Below the pieces are notes generated by a model, which saw nothing but the letters and a program-made list of their open reading frames with translations, did not search any database and was not told where the DNA came from. From Hymenobacter lapidiphilus (GTDB taxonomy: Bacteria; Bacteroidota; Bacteroidia; Cytophagales; Hymenobacteraceae), in the NCBI RefSeq assembly GCF_003417065.2, contig NZ_QVLT01000031.1:1-52332 (forward strand): DNA of 52,332 nt, read 5' to 3'. Shown here in pieces: positions 36,048 to 45,629 of this stretch (the first letter of the stretch is position 1; every line of letters starts with the position of its first letter). Made by a program: the position numbers and the translations under genes.

Positions 36048-37910
36048 TCATTGTGCCCCTACCGCCAGCCGTTGCGTCAGCACCTGGCCATCGGGCAGCA
36101 GCAGGCGCACGAAGTACAGGCCGGCGGGCAGCGGCAGCCGTAGCTCGGGCCGGCCGGCCTCGGTGGCGGGCTGCTCCCATACCACCCGGCCCAGGGCATC
36201 GAGCACGGTGGCGTGGCGGTAGGGACCGGGCACCTGCACCCGACCGTTGGGGGTAGGGTTGGGCGCAAGGCGGTAGCGGGCGGCTAGCTCGGTGGCCGGC
36301 GTGGCGGTTACTACGCTGCTTCCCATCAGCGGCCGCAGCATCAGGGCGCCGGCGGGGCTGTAATTGGTGGCGGGGTTGAACGTTTGCCAGGCGCCCTGCG
36401 AACCAAAGTACAGGTAATCGGGCGGGGAGGCATTGTTCAAATCGTAGCCAAATTCTATAAACTGCGTGGTAGGAGCCTGGCCGTAGCCGGCAAAAAAGCG
36501 GCCGCTCACTTTCACCGGCGCATCAAACACCACCTCTACGTAGGGCTGGCCGGCCGGTAGCGTGAGGGGCACCACAAAGGTTTTGGTGGCTTTGGGCTCG
36601 GCCATCGGCTGGCCGCTACCGTCAACAGCATCCCAGATGGCGGCCGTAAGCGTGCGGCCGCCGGCCGTGGCCAGCACGGGGTACAGGCGCAGGGCCCGCA
36701 CTTGGTCGGGCTGGTTGAGGTCGAAGCGCAGGGCGTAGTAGCTGGGTGGGCCGGTCGAGGCCGGGGCCAGGCTCAGCGAGGCTTCGGCCGTGCCGTCGTC
36801 GTAGGCAAAGTAGTCGCTCAAGTCGGTGCGGCGGCTGGCGGTGTCGTTGGCGAGCGTGCGCGGGTCGGTTTCGTTGGTGATAAGCACCACCCGCTGCCGC
36901 AGCTGCTTTGCGGCGGGTGTGAGGGGCACGGCGGCTGTGCTGGGGTTGCCCGCTATCGGGAACTGCCGGACTCCGGCATCGAGCGAGGCGTTGCCCCGTA
37001 AAAATATGGATGTGGTGTTATCGGGCAGCACATCGAGTAGGCCCAGCCAGGTAATGGGCGTAGGGGCGGGGCCGGCGTCGAGGTTGTTGGCTGTGGTAGC
37101 GGTGCGCGAAGCCAGCTCCTGGGTTGGGTTGGCGTTGAATTGGTTTACCGGCATGGCCGTGTAGCGGCGCAGGGCGCTGGGCAGAGCCCGGCTGGTGGCA
37201 ATGTCGCGGAAGGTCGAGTCGGTGGCCGAGCGGTTGCGGTCGAGGCGCACGTAGTCCACGCTCCAGGCGTCGCGGGCGTTGTAGAGGTAGCCGCTGGTAC
37301 GAATCCGGAACTGGAAGTTGCCATGCAGGTAGCCGTCCTTATCAAGCGGCAGGGCCTTGAAACGGAAGTTGGTCGTATCGCCCGGGCTATTCAACTGCCA
37401 TACCTGGTCCCAGAGGCCGTTACGGTTCCTGAACTCGACGTAGAGCGCGATGGGCCGGGTGCCGCCGGATTCGGGCCGGCCGCGCCGGGTGCCGGCCTGC
37501 CAGAAAAAGCTCAGGTATACCTTGTCGGTGGGCAGTAATCCGCTCAGGTCGATGGGCTGCGAAGTCAACGAGTCGGCGTCGCCCACCCGCCCAATGGCGC
37601 CGCGGGGCCGCCCGAGCCCGTCGAGGCCGTCGAGCGTGGCCACGTTGCGCGAAATAGGCCGGCGCGGATAACGGTTGTTCACCAGCGCCCCGCCCGTGGG
37701 CTCCCAGCGTTGCGCATCGGGCCGACCTTCGGGCTGGCGCGCAAAATCATCGAAAAACGGCAGCGGCAGCACCACCGCCCGCCGGGCCGCATCGGCGTCG
37801 TTCACCAGCGCGTGGGCTGGCTCGGAGCCCAGCGGCCGGACTTGCTGCGCCTGGCCAAAAAGGGGTGTCAGCAGCAGCAGAATCAGTACGAAACGGTAGC
37901 AATACGTCAT
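36048..37910 (-). CDS. Secreted protein with T9SS type A sorting domain
   Basis: The 620-residue protein has a signal peptide (TYCYRFVLILLLLTPLFGQAQ), a long beta-rich extracellular part without a catalytic motif I recognise, and a C-terminal type A sorting domain of about 80 residues (APNPTPNGRVQVPG, LDALGRVVWEQP, LPAGLYFVRLLLPDGQ). The last part sends it through the type IX secretion system to the cell surface or medium. The middle has jelly-roll-like sections (YLSFFWQAGTRRGRPESGG, FFAGYGQAPTTQFIEFGYD). The start is set by the signal peptide. Confidence 0.88.
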   Translation of the reverse strand: MTYCYRFVLILLLLTPLFGQAQQVRPLGSEPAHALVNDADAARRAVVLPLPFFDDFARQPEGRPDAQRWEPTGGALVNNRYPRRPISRNVATLDGLDGLGRPRGAIGRVGDADSLTSQPIDLSGLLPTDKVYLSFFWQAGTRRGRPESGGTRPIALYVEFRNRNGLWDQVWQLNSPGDTTNFRFKALPLDKDGYLHGNFQFRIRTSGYLYNARDAWSVDYVRLDRNRSATDSTFRDIATSRALPSALRRYTAMPVNQFNANPTQELASRTATTANNLDAGPAPTPITWLGLLDVLPDNTTSIFLRGNASLDAGVRQFPIAGNPSTAAVPLTPAAKQLRQRVVLITNETDPRTLANDTASRRTDLSDYFAYDDGTAEASLSLAPASTGPPSYYALRFDLNQPDQVRALRLYPVLATAGGRTLTAAIWDAVDGSGQPMAEPKATKTFVVPLTLPAGQPYVEVVFDAPVKVSGRFFAGYGQAPTTQFIEFGYDLNNASPPDYLYFGSQGAWQTFNPATNYSPAGALMLRPLMGSSVVTATPATELAARYRLAPNPTPNGRVQVPGPYRHATVLDALGRVVWEQPATEAGRPELRLPLPAGLYFVRLLLPDGQVLTQRLAVGAQ

Positions 37911-38030
37911 AGCAAAGAAGGAAAAGCAGGTTTCCGAGGCGAAACACCCAATCGTCAGGTTCAGGAGTACCCGCATAAACGAAGTAAGGCCCGCTGGCGT
38001 GCAACGAACCTTACCAAAGTTTTGAGCAGA

Positions 38031-38164
38031 ACGGCGTAGGGGCGGGGCTTGCCCCCGCCCGCCATGGGAACAGACGCTTTAGCGCCTAAAGTGCCCGCTC
38101 AACAGCAACCGTTCAGGGGCAACCGTTCAACGGCGGGCGGGGGCAAGCCCCGCCACTACGTCGT
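38031..38164. repeat. Interspersed palindrome, family A, copy 2
   Basis: Left arm ACGGCGTAGGGGCGGGGCTT and right arm AAGCCCCGCCACTACGTCGT with the GCCCCCGCCCGCC / GGCGGGCGGGGGC core. The loop is about 65 bp. Confidence 0.85.
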
Positions 38165-38175
38165 TCTGCTGACCG

Positions 38176-38961
38176 CTAATCCACTCCCTTCAGCGGGCCT
38201 GAGCCGGCTACCCACAGGTCGACGAGCTGGCCCATGCGGATGGTGCTGCCGGCGCCGGGCACCGGGCGTTGCTTGATAACCATGCCGTCGGCCTCGCCGT
38301 TGGGGGCTGGTTCGTAGAAGATTTCGCCCACCTGCAGGCCCTGGCCCACGAGCAGGGTCGTGGCCTCATCGGCGGGCATGTTCACGAGGTTGGGCACTGG
38401 AAACTCCTGGTTACCCAGCCCGTCGCCCACTTCCAGATCTACGCGGGTACCCTTGGTAATGGGGTCGCCGGCCGCTATTTCCTTGCCGTTCACCGACTGC
38501 CGCAGCACGGCGTCCTTCAGAATGTTAGGCACAAATTTGAGCTGGCCGACCACCAGATCGTAGCTCTTAAGAATCATCTGGGCGTTTTTCACCGAGCCGT
38601 CGGTGAGCTTGGGCATCTTGATGACGGGCGGATTCTTCATCGACACCGTTACGTAGAGCTTGCGGCCTTCCTTCACCTGCTCGCCCGCCTTGGGCTCCTG
38701 CTGCAGCACCGTGCCGGGCTTGATGCCGGAGTTGTACGTGCTGTCATCAACCAGATAATCGAGGTTCCGCTCGTCGAGGTAATCCTCCAGGTCGGCCTGG
38801 TTCATGCCCGTTACCTTGGGCACCACAATAGTTTCGCCGTGGTTGGTGGTGATGGGCAGATACACCTGAAAAAAACCGAACACCAGCGCCCCCACGAGCA
38901 CCAGAATCAGGAGCAGGTGCTTGAGCAAATCGGCCGGCGTATCGGAACGGAGAAAAGACAT
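38176..38961 (-). CDS. PASTA-domain membrane protein
   Basis: The 261-residue protein has one N-terminal membrane helix (LLLILVLVGALVFGFFQVYL) and three PASTA domains (VVPKVTGMNQADLEDYL, IKMPKLTDGSVKNAQMIL and FPVPNLVNMPADEATTLL), each with the expected QEPKAGEQV or QRPVPGAG-type turn. It has no kinase domain, unlike PknB-type PASTA proteins. PASTA domains bind peptidoglycan fragments or beta-lactams, so it is probably an envelope sensor or scaffold. A TAACTTTG -7 element lies at 39006-39013 on the minus strand. Confidence 0.88.
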   Translation of the reverse strand: MSFLRSDTPADLLKHLLLILVLVGALVFGFFQVYLPITTNHGETIVVPKVTGMNQADLEDYLDERNLDYLVDDSTYNSGIKPGTVLQQEPKAGEQVKEGRKLYVTVSMKNPPVIKMPKLTDGSVKNAQMILKSYDLVVGQLKFVPNILKDAVLRQSVNGKEIAAGDPITKGTRVDLEVGDGLGNQEFPVPNLVNMPADEATTLLVGQGLQVGEIFYEPAPNGEADGMVIKQRPVPGAGSTIRMGQLVDLWVAGSGPLKGVD

Positions 38962-39050
38962 TTAGTAGGGAGAAGCTGGGAGTTGGAAGCTAGGAGCCAG
39001 AAGGGCAAAGTTATAATATTGGCGCGGTGTGGTGCTAACGACACAAAACG

Positions 39051-39178
39051 TTGTCATGCTGAGCGAAGCGGAGCGTAGTCGAAGCCTCTCTACCGCCATG
39101 CTAATTCCCCGTGTATGGGTTTACTTGTTGCAGTAGAGATGCTTCGACTGCGCCTCCGGCTGCGCTCAGCATGACAAT
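39051..39178. repeat. Interspersed palindrome, family B, copy 2
   Basis: GTTGTCATGCTGAGCGAAGC... on the left and ...GCGCTCAGCATGACAATG on the right, with the GTCGAAGC / GCTTCGAC core shared with copy 1 at 7172-7297. Confidence 0.85.
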
Positions 39179-39192
39179 GTTTTGCTATTTCT

Positions 39193-40362
39193 TCAACCAG
39201 CCGCGGTCTGCTGCGCCGTGCGCTGCTTGCCGAACTCCAGAATCTGGTCGATGAACTGGTAGGGCGTGTAGCCGGCCAGCGCCGTTTGGTGGAAGATGCA
39301 GGTGGCGGGCGTCATGCCGGGCAGCGAGTTCACCTCGATGATGAGCACCTCCACGGCCCCGTTGGCGCGCACCCGCACGAAGGCGTCGATGCGGGCGTAA
39401 CCCTGGATATGCAGGATTTCGGCCACCCGGCGCAGTTCCCGCTTCACTTCCTCCGAAATACGCTGCCGCTCGGCGGCCTCGGGGGCGTAGCGGGCCGGGG
39501 TGATGTTCTGGCCTTCGCCGGCCAGAAACTTCTCCTCCAGGCTCAGCACTTCACCCGTGGCCAGGGCCTCGGAAGCCTCGAACACCTCGATTTCCAGCTC
39601 GCCGTTCGGGCCCCAGTGCGTAAGCAGACCGCCGGTTACTTCCAGGAAATGCGCGGCTCCGTCGCGGTCAATTAGTGTCTCGACCAAGAAGGCCTCCTTG
39701 CGCGGGAATTCCTCCTTGAAGCCCAGGCTGAGCGTGGTGGCCTCGGCGGGCATCAACTCCTCCTGGTCGCGGAAAATGAGGCGGGTGAAGGCCTCCAGCT
39801 CCGCGCGGGTCTTGATTTTCTTCACCGCCGAGGAGCAGCCGTCGTCGGCGGGCTTGGCGATGAAAGGGTAGGGGAACTGGGTTTCGAGGCCGCGGAAGAA
39901 GTTTTCCGGGTCGGCAGCCCACTCCAGACGGGTGGCCATGCGGTGTTCGGCCACCCGCAGGCCAGCTTCGCGCAGGCGGCGGTTGGTGTCGAACTTATTG
40001 ATGGTAACCTGGCTGCTGGCCACGCCCGAGCCGTTGTAGGGCAGTCCGAACTGCTCCAGTTGCTGCTGCAGCGCGCCGTCTTCGCCGGGGCGGCCGTGCA
40101 GGGCAATGAATACCTCGTCGACCATGCCGGCCAGCTCCTCGAACGTTACCCGGCGGGGCTGGGTGGCGGCCGGTCCGGCGTAGGTGCTCGTGATGCCCTC
40201 GGCCTCGCGGCGGATGCGCTCCAGAATCGGGTGGGTTTCGTGGCCGGCCTCGTGGTGCTCAATCTTCTCGCGGATATCGTCGGCGTTGTCCTTGAGCATC
40301 ACATTGATGGGCAGCACGTAGAGCCGGAACTCCGCGCTGCTCCCAGTCAGGAATACCGGCAC
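39193..40362 (-). pseudogene. ddl: D-Ala-D-Ala ligase, second module (frameshifted from the upstream frame)
   Basis: The frame encodes an ATP-grasp ligase module: IALHGRPGEDGALQQQLEQFG, FIAKPADDGCSSAVKKI, and the metal-binding end IIEVNSLPGMTPATCIFHQ. It has no proper start: its first residues PVFLTGSS continue the N-lobe that begins in the upstream frame (VAVIMGGYSSERHISVES). One missing base near 40361-40366 separates the two frames. The intact gene would be one protein of about 900 residues with two ligase modules, as seen in this group. The break is either a real mutation or a sequence error. Confidence 0.8.
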
Positions 40363-41897
40363 GGCTCATACTTCACCGACGAGCTGAGCTTCTCGTAGAT
40401 GTTGCGCCCGCTCTCCACCGAAATGTGCCGTTCCGAGGAGTAACCGCCCATAATGACAGCTACCCGAATGCGTTTCTGCTCGCCTGCCGCCCGCGCCGCC
40501 ACGGCCGCATCGAGCCGGGCCAGCCGGGCCGCCAGCTTCACCGGCCGCAGCCCGCCGCGCCGCCGCGCTGCCAGCGAAGTGCGAATTAGGTAAGTAAGGA
40601 ACTGGCTGGGGTTGAGCCCGATTTCGGCCGCCTGGTGGAAGAAGAACGAAGCCGGCAACATGCCCGACGTGGTGTTAGGGTCGTTGAGGAAAAGGGTGCC
40701 GTCGGCCTGAATGAAACCGTCGAGGCGGGCGTATACCTGGAAGCCGAAGGTGCGGAACATGGTTTCGCAGGCGTCGCGGATGGCCTGGATGTCGGCCTCG
40801 GGCAGGTCGATGGGCGTGATTTTGCGGGCCAGGCCGGGCAGGTACTTCGAGCGGTAGTCGAACATCTCCTCGCCCTTCACAATCTCGGTGGGCGGCAACG
40901 CCAGCGGCTGGCCTTTGGGGTCTTCCAGCACGATGCACGAGAACTCGCGTCCCTGCACGAAGCTCTCCACCAGCACCTGCGTTTCGCCCTCCACGCTCGT
41001 CAGCATCACACTTTCGGCTGTCGCCAGCCGCTCGTTCAGCGCATGCAGTAGCTCTTCAGGTCGATATATAATGCTTGAGCTATCAGTTGAATCCAATGTA
41101 ACCGGCAGACCAATGCCGTCTCGGATATCGACGAGGCGCTGGAGCCAGCTGATTTTTTGGGCGTCGCTCAGGCTCTGCCACTCGGTTTGCGTAACGGTTT
41201 TGCGGAACAGGCTGCGCTCAATGGCGGTGGCAAACTGGTCCACGTTGGCTTCGCGCAGAATGCTGATGCCAATGCTGCTGCCCTGGCGCGGGGCTTTGAA
41301 CACCAGCGGTAAACCCAGCTTGCGCACCAGATAATCGAGCGTGGCCTGTGGGTCGGCAGCGTCCCAGTCTTCGGCCGTAATCAGCCGGAAATCGGGGGTG
41401 GGTTGGCCCAGGGCTTTGAGCAATTTCTTCTGGGCAACCTTATCAATGCCAAAAGCCGAGGGCAGAATGCCGGAGCCCGAGTACGGGATGCCGTACCATT
41501 CCAACAGGCCCTGGATGGCCCCATCTTCGCCGCCCGGCCCGTGCAGGGCCAGGAAGACGAAGTCAATGAGCTGGCTTAGCTCGCGTGGTTCCACGCGGCG
41601 GCCGACCTCATTTATAATGCGGTCCTGCTCCTCCGGACTCAGCTCGCCCAGGCTCTCGAAGTAGAGCTGCACCGGCACAGTGCTGGGCGGAAGCGCAGAA
41701 ACGGGCGGGTAAAAGTCGCGGATGGTGCCCTTGTAAATGAACTCCCAGTTGAGTAGGATGAAGTTGCCGCTGCTGTCGACAAACACCGGCACAGCCTCAA
41801 ACAGGGCCTTATCGAGGTTGTCGTATACCGTGCGGCCGCCCGCAAAACTGATTTCCCGCTCCCGCGACGGGCCGCCAAAGAAGATGCCTATTTTCAT
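40347..41897 (-). CDS. ddl: D-Ala-D-Ala ligase, first module plus start of the second
   Basis: From ATG 41897 (MKIGIFFGGPSRERE) the 516-residue frame contains a full ATP-grasp module: IDFVFLALHGPGGEDG, LVFKAPRQGSSIGIS, QVLVESFVQGREFSC and FLNDPNTTSGMLPASFF, followed by an Ala/Arg-rich linker and the first 40 residues of a second module. It then runs into a stop after YEPCRYS. D-Ala-D-Ala ligases make the dipeptide of peptidoglycan stem peptides. In the first module NDPNTTSG replaces the canonical NEVNTxPG, so its activity may be altered. The gene is convergent with PASTA only in the sense of operon end; a TACCTTTG -7 box at 41905-41912 suggests an almost leaderless start. Confidence 0.82.
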   Translation of the reverse strand: MKIGIFFGGPSREREISFAGGRTVYDNLDKALFEAVPVFVDSSGNFILLNWEFIYKGTIRDFYPPVSALPPSTVPVQLYFESLGELSPEEQDRIINEVGRRVEPRELSQLIDFVFLALHGPGGEDGAIQGLLEWYGIPYSGSGILPSAFGIDKVAQKKLLKALGQPTPDFRLITAEDWDAADPQATLDYLVRKLGLPLVFKAPRQGSSIGISILREANVDQFATAIERSLFRKTVTQTEWQSLSDAQKISWLQRLVDIRDGIGLPVTLDSTDSSSIIYRPEELLHALNERLATAESVMLTSVEGETQVLVESFVQGREFSCIVLEDPKGQPLALPPTEIVKGEEMFDYRSKYLPGLARKITPIDLPEADIQAIRDACETMFRTFGFQVYARLDGFIQADGTLFLNDPNTTSGMLPASFFFHQAAEIGLNPSQFLTYLIRTSLAARRRGGLRPVKLAARLARLDAAVAARAAGEQKRIRVAVIMGGYSSERHISVESGRNIYEKLSSSVKYEPCRYS

Positions 41898-41904
41898 ACA
41901 AGGG

Positions 41905-41912
41905 CAAAGGTA
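41905..41912 (-). promoter_or_regulatory. -7 promoter element of the ddl gene
   Basis: On the minus strand TACCTTTG matches the consensus exactly. Transcription would begin within a few bases of ATG 41897, giving a nearly leaderless mRNA. A -33 box is not evident. Confidence 0.45.
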
Positions 41913-41967
41913 CGGGTTTGAAAGATTGGGTGCGGGCGTCCCGGGGGCTGGTAGAACGGGACGATAC

Positions 41968-42094
41968 AACGGCGTAGGGGCGGGGCTTGTCCCCGCCCGC
42001 CATCCGAACAGTCGTTGCCCCTCATTATGAATAGGTTGCAAACAGCAAAACTGCCCTCGCGGCGGGCGGGGGCAAGCCCCGCCCCTACGCCGTT
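41968..42094. repeat. Interspersed palindrome, family A, copy 3
   Basis: Left arm ACGGCGTAGGGGCGGGGCTT-like and right arm AAGCCCCGCCCCTACGCCGT are near-perfect complements around a loop of about 60 bp. It separates the divergent ddl and pgk genes. Confidence 0.85.
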
Positions 42095-42124
42095 TCTTTA
42101 CCCCTTCCGCAACCCCTATCTTCG
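42093..42124 (+). promoter_or_regulatory. Possible pgk promoter
   Basis: TTTC at 42093-42096, a 20-bp gap and TATCTTCG at 42117-42124 are each one mismatch from the Bacteroidota consensus. The ATG follows 26 nt later. Confidence 0.45.
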
Positions 42125-42150
42125 CCCCAAGCCAAACCTATTCCCATTCC

Positions 42151-43344
42151 ATGAAAACCCTCGATCAGTACAACTTCGCCGGCAAGCGGGCCGTGGTGCG
42201 CGTTGATTTCAACGTGCCGCTCGACAAGGACTTCACCATCACCGACGACACCCGCATCCGGGCCGCCACGCCGACCATCAAAAAGATTCTGGCCGACGGC
42301 GGCTCCGTGGTGCTGCTCTCGCACCTGGGCCGGCCCAAAGGCGGCCCCGAGGATAAGTTTTCGCTGCGCCACATCGTAAGCCGCCTGAGTCAGGAGTACG
42401 GCCAGGAAGTGCAGTTTGCCGATGATGCGCTGAAGGCTGAAGAGAAGGCGAAGGCCCTGCAGCCCGGCCAGGTTCTGCTGGTCGAAAATGTGCGTTTTAA
42501 TAAGGAAGAAGAAAAGGGCGACGCTGATTTTGCCGCTAAGCTGGCCAAACTGGGCGATGTGTACGTGAACGATGCCTTCGGTACGGCCCACCGTCGCCAC
42601 GCCTCCACGGCCGTTATGGCCGAGAGCTTCGCGCCCGCCGACCGCATAGGCGGCTACCTGATGCAGAGCGAGCTGGATAACGCCAAAAAGGTGCTCGAAA
42701 AGTCTGAGCGGCCCTTCACGGCCATCATGGGCGGGGCCAAAATATCCGATAAAATCCTCATCATCGAGAAGCTGCTCGACAAGGTAGATAACCTACTCAT
42801 CGGCGGCGGCATGGCCTATACCTTCGCCAAGGCCCAGGGTGGCAGCATCGGTAACTCGCTGCTCGAAGAAGATAAAATGCCCCTGGCCCTGGAGCTCATC
42901 GAGAAGGCCAAAGCCAAAGGCGTGAACCTGCTGCTGCCCACCGACAGCCTCATTGCCGACAAGTTCGCCAACGACGCCGAAACCAAAGTGGCGGCCAACG
43001 ACCAGATTCCGGACGGCTGGCTCGGCCTCGACCTCGGCCCCGACTCCATCAAATCCTTCACCGAGGTAATCAGTAAGTCGAAAACCATCCTCTGGAATGG
43101 CCCGATGGGCGTGTTCGAGATGCCCACTTTCGCCAAAGGCACCACGGCCGTAGCTCAAACCATTGCCGATGCCACCCGCGAGTCGGGCGCCTTCAGCCTC
43201 ATTGGCGGCGGCGACTCGGCCGCGGCTGTCAACCAACTCGGTTTCGCCGACCAAGTGAGCTACATCAGCACCGGCGGCGGCGCGCTGCTGGAGTACATGG
43301 AAGGCAAGGAACTGCCCGGCGTAGCGGCGCTGGAAGCAGAGTAA
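42151..43344 (+). CDS. pgk: Phosphoglycerate kinase
   Basis: The 397-residue two-lobed enzyme of glycolysis transfers phosphate between 1,3-bisphosphoglycerate and ADP in the cytoplasm. The family signature [11 protein letters not shown] near the start, the substrate segments SHLGRPKG and [12 protein letters not shown], the GGAKISDK hinge region, and the C-terminal nucleotide loop GGGDSAAAV are all present. The length is normal. It is a single-gene unit with its own promoter and terminator. Confidence 0.97.
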   Translation: MKTLDQYNFAGKRAVVRVDFNVPLDKDFTITDDTRIRAATPTIKKILADGGSVVLLSHLGRPKGGPEDKFSLRHIVSRLSQEYGQEVQFADDALKAEEKAKALQPGQVLLVENVRFNKEEEKGDADFAAKLAKLGDVYVNDAFGTAHRRHASTAVMAESFAPADRIGGYLMQSELDNAKKVLEKSERPFTAIMGGAKISDKILIIEKLLDKVDNLLIGGGMAYTFAKAQGGSIGNSLLEEDKMPLALELIEKAKAKGVNLLLPTDSLIADKFANDAETKVAANDQIPDGWLGLDLGPDSIKSFTEVISKSKTILWNGPMGVFEMPTFAKGTTAVAQTIADATRESGAFSLIGGGDSAAAVNQLGFADQVSYISTGGGALLEYMEGKELPGVAALEAE

Positions 43345-43370
43345 ACGTCGCCAGAAGTGAGTACCAAGAA

Positions 43371-43440
43371 GTGAGAGGTGAGACTTTCGTGCTGACGGCC
43401 CATTGGGGAAGCCAGCACGAAAGTCTCACCTCTCACTTTT
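43371..43440 (+). terminator. Terminator after pgk
   Basis: A perfect 23-bp stem from GTGAGAGGTGAGAC... and its complement ...GTCTCACCTCTCAC ends in TTTT, 26 nt past the pgk stop. The stem is longer than usual and may derive from an interspersed repeat. Confidence 0.8.
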
Positions 43441-43461
43441 GCTTAACCTAAGTTGCGGAGG

Positions 43462-43582
43462 GCGGTGTAGGGGCGGGGCTTGCCCCCGCCCGCCGTTGGA
43501 ACTGACTGTTGAACGGCTGTTTGAGGCCCCATAAAGCCCGTGCCGACGGCGGGCGGGGACAAGCCCCGCCCCTACGTCGTGC
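43462..43582. repeat. Interspersed palindrome, family A, copy 4
   Basis: GCGGTGTAGGGGCGGGGCTT on the left and AAGCCCCGCCCCTACGTCGT on the right, with the same GGCGGGCGGGG core as the other copies. Confidence 0.85.
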
Positions 43583-43593
43583 CGACAGACTCC

Positions 43594-44250
43594 CTAATTC
43601 AAATACGGCGTTTCCAGATCCATGCCCATGAGTTTGAGGGGTTCGAGGGAGGGGCGGCCGGTGAGGCGGGTGCTGAGGACGCGCAGCTCGGGCTCACTCA
43701 GCACATCGAGGTTGTGGAGCCAGTGCAGGCGGTGCAATTGCAGCTCGATGGGTCCGAGCGGATTGACCTGGGCGTACTCCTCGCGCAGGTAGGCGTGGGC
43801 GCGCAGGCGCAGCGCCTCGGTGAAGGTTTCGAGGGCGGCGCGCTGGCTGGGCCGGTCGTGCAGCGTGAGGCGGATGCGGTTGGTGGCCAGCGTGGCGCGG
43901 CGGCCGAAGTAGCGGCGCGCCAGCCACAGCCCGCCCAGGCCCAACACGAAGCCCAGGCCGGCGGCCCACATTTCGGGCGGTACGGGCTCTCCGGCCTTGT
44001 CGGTAAACAGCCGGCTTACGCCCTGCACCGCAAACCAGATTAGCAGCCATAGCCAAGAGGGCGGCAGTCGCACCGGGGGCGGCGCCTGGTACTCCAGCTC
44101 CACGGGCAGCAGCTCCTCGTACGGAATCTCGGTTTCCAGCCATGCCGTGCCGTCGCGGCGGCGCTGGCTCACGTACAGGCCATGCTGGCGCAGCAGCAGC
44201 AGCGAAGAACCCCGGAAAAGATTTGATTGGGAGAATTGGGGGATAGTCAT
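43594..44250 (-). CDS. Hypothetical membrane protein
   Basis: The 218-residue protein has a soluble N-terminal part (about 1-65), two membrane helices (WLWLLIWFAVQGVSRLF and MWAAGLGFVLGLGGLWLA) and a C-terminal cytoplasmic part with LATNRIRLTLHDRPSQ that looks PH-domain-like. No catalytic motif is seen. It lies downstream of the M50 protease gene on the same strand. Confidence 0.65.
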   Translation of the reverse strand: MTIPQFSQSNLFRGSSLLLLRQHGLYVSQRRRDGTAWLETEIPYEELLPVELEYQAPPPVRLPPSWLWLLIWFAVQGVSRLFTDKAGEPVPPEMWAAGLGFVLGLGGLWLARRYFGRRATLATNRIRLTLHDRPSQRAALETFTEALRLRAHAYLREEYAQVNPLGPIELQLHRLHWLHNLDVLSEPELRVLSTRLTGRPSLEPLKLMGMDLETPYLN

Positions 44251-44336
44251 TTAAAGAGAAGCCGATAAAACCTGTCATTCCAGGCAACGCGAGGAATCTG
44301 GATTAAAGCGTTGAAGCGGAATGCCGTGAGTACGGC

Positions 44337-45629
44337 TTACTGGATAATAATGGGTGAAGGGGCGAAGCAAAGCACAAAAATAAGCAGCATCAGCCAGCCC
44401 AGCACCTTGCGGCCCGGCGAGAGGGGCCGTTCGTCGGGGGCGGGCGGGTGGAAAATACCGGTGGTGCGGGCCAGCAGCAGCCCGAACAGCAGCCAGCCGG
44501 GGTTGCCCTGCAGGCCGGGGAAGGCCGAGGCCAACGCCACTTGGCCCAACGCCACCGCGCCCACCAGAAACAGCGCCCGGCGGGCCGTGGGGGCTGCCCG
44601 CCGCAGCACCAGCCACAGATACAGCAAGTAGGGCAGGCTCCAGGTCAGCCAGTCTTCGGTGCTGGTTCGCAGGGTGAACAGGCCCAGTCCGGCGTAGAAA
44701 ATAAAGGCCAGGAACAGCAGCACCGACACCCGCGCCGCCCGCCGCGGCCCCAGCAACCCGTACACAATGTGGCCGCCATCGAGCTGGCCGATGGGCAGCA
44801 GGTTGAGGGCCGTGAAAAACAGCGAGAACACGCCCGCCACCAGTACCGGGTAGTGCAGCAGCTCGTACGGGTGCGGTAGCCGGGCTGGGTCGGCCAGCAG
44901 CGCCGCCATGGCCTGAAACAGCAGCGGCTGCCCCAGCGTGACGATGCTGCCGGCCGGTAGGTTCTGGTAGGCGTAGCGGGCATAATCGGCCCCGTACTGC
45001 CGCAGCTCCGGATGAATCTGGAACAGATACTCCAGCGGCGGCAGGTGCGTGAGGCCGTACCAGAGCACGCCCACGGCCACCACAAAGCCCGCCAGCGGCC
45101 CGGCCAAGCCCACATCGAAAAACTCGCGCCGCGAATGAATCTGCTCTTTTATGCGGATAACCGCCCCGAAGGTGCCAAAGCCCAGCGGCAGCGGAATAAA
45201 GTAGGGCAGCGTGGCCCCAATGCGGTTGTAGCGGGCCGTGAAGTAGTGCCCAAACTCGTGCACCGTGAGCACCGCTAGAAACGGCCCTGCATACCACAGC
45301 CCCGGCTTCAGCTCCGCCCAGATTTGCGCCACCGGCTGAGCCAGCAGCTCAAACGGTAGCATCGTCTGCAGAAAGGTGTTGTCGATGAGCGTTACGCCGG
45401 CCAGCGTGGTGGTGAGCAGCGTAACCAGGAACAGCAGCAGGTGCAGGCCGTAACGCACTGGCCGGGGCCAGGGGGCCCGTTCGTAACGCTGGAACACCAG
45501 CTGAGCATCGGCTTCAGCCTCGGCGGCTGTGAAGGCGGGCGGCCCGGCCGCGTCGGGAAACGGCAGGGGCAGCAGGGGTTCAGGCGGCGGGGTATGTTCG
45601 GGCCGAGTGGGGTCAGGCGGAAAAGGCAC
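44337..45629 (-). CDS. Site-2 protease family membrane peptidase (M50)
   Basis: The 430-residue polytopic protein has the zinc motif HEFGH at residues 124-128 inside a membrane helix and the second conserved segment NLLPIGQLDGGHIVYG, in which the aspartate is the third ligand. Site-2 proteases cut membrane-embedded substrates, often releasing regulators or sigma factors. It starts at GTG 45629 and overlaps the end of the HAD phosphatase gene by 17 bp, so the two are probably translated together. The substrate is unknown. Confidence 0.9.
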   Translation of the reverse strand: MPFPPDPTRPEHTPPPEPLLPLPFPDAAGPPAFTAAEAEADAQLVFQRYERAPWPRPVRYGLHLLLFLVTLLTTTLAGVTLIDNTFLQTMLPFELLAQPVAQIWAELKPGLWYAGPFLAVLTVHEFGHYFTARYNRIGATLPYFIPLPLGFGTFGAVIRIKEQIHSRREFFDVGLAGPLAGFVVAVGVLWYGLTHLPPLEYLFQIHPELRQYGADYARYAYQNLPAGSIVTLGQPLLFQAMAALLADPARLPHPYELLHYPVLVAGVFSLFFTALNLLPIGQLDGGHIVYGLLGPRRAARVSVLLFLAFIFYAGLGLFTLRTSTEDWLTWSLPYLLYLWLVLRRAAPTARRALFLVGAVALGQVALASAFPGLQGNPGWLLFGLLLARTTGIFHPPAPDERPLSPGRKVLGWLMLLIFVLCFAPSPIIIQ

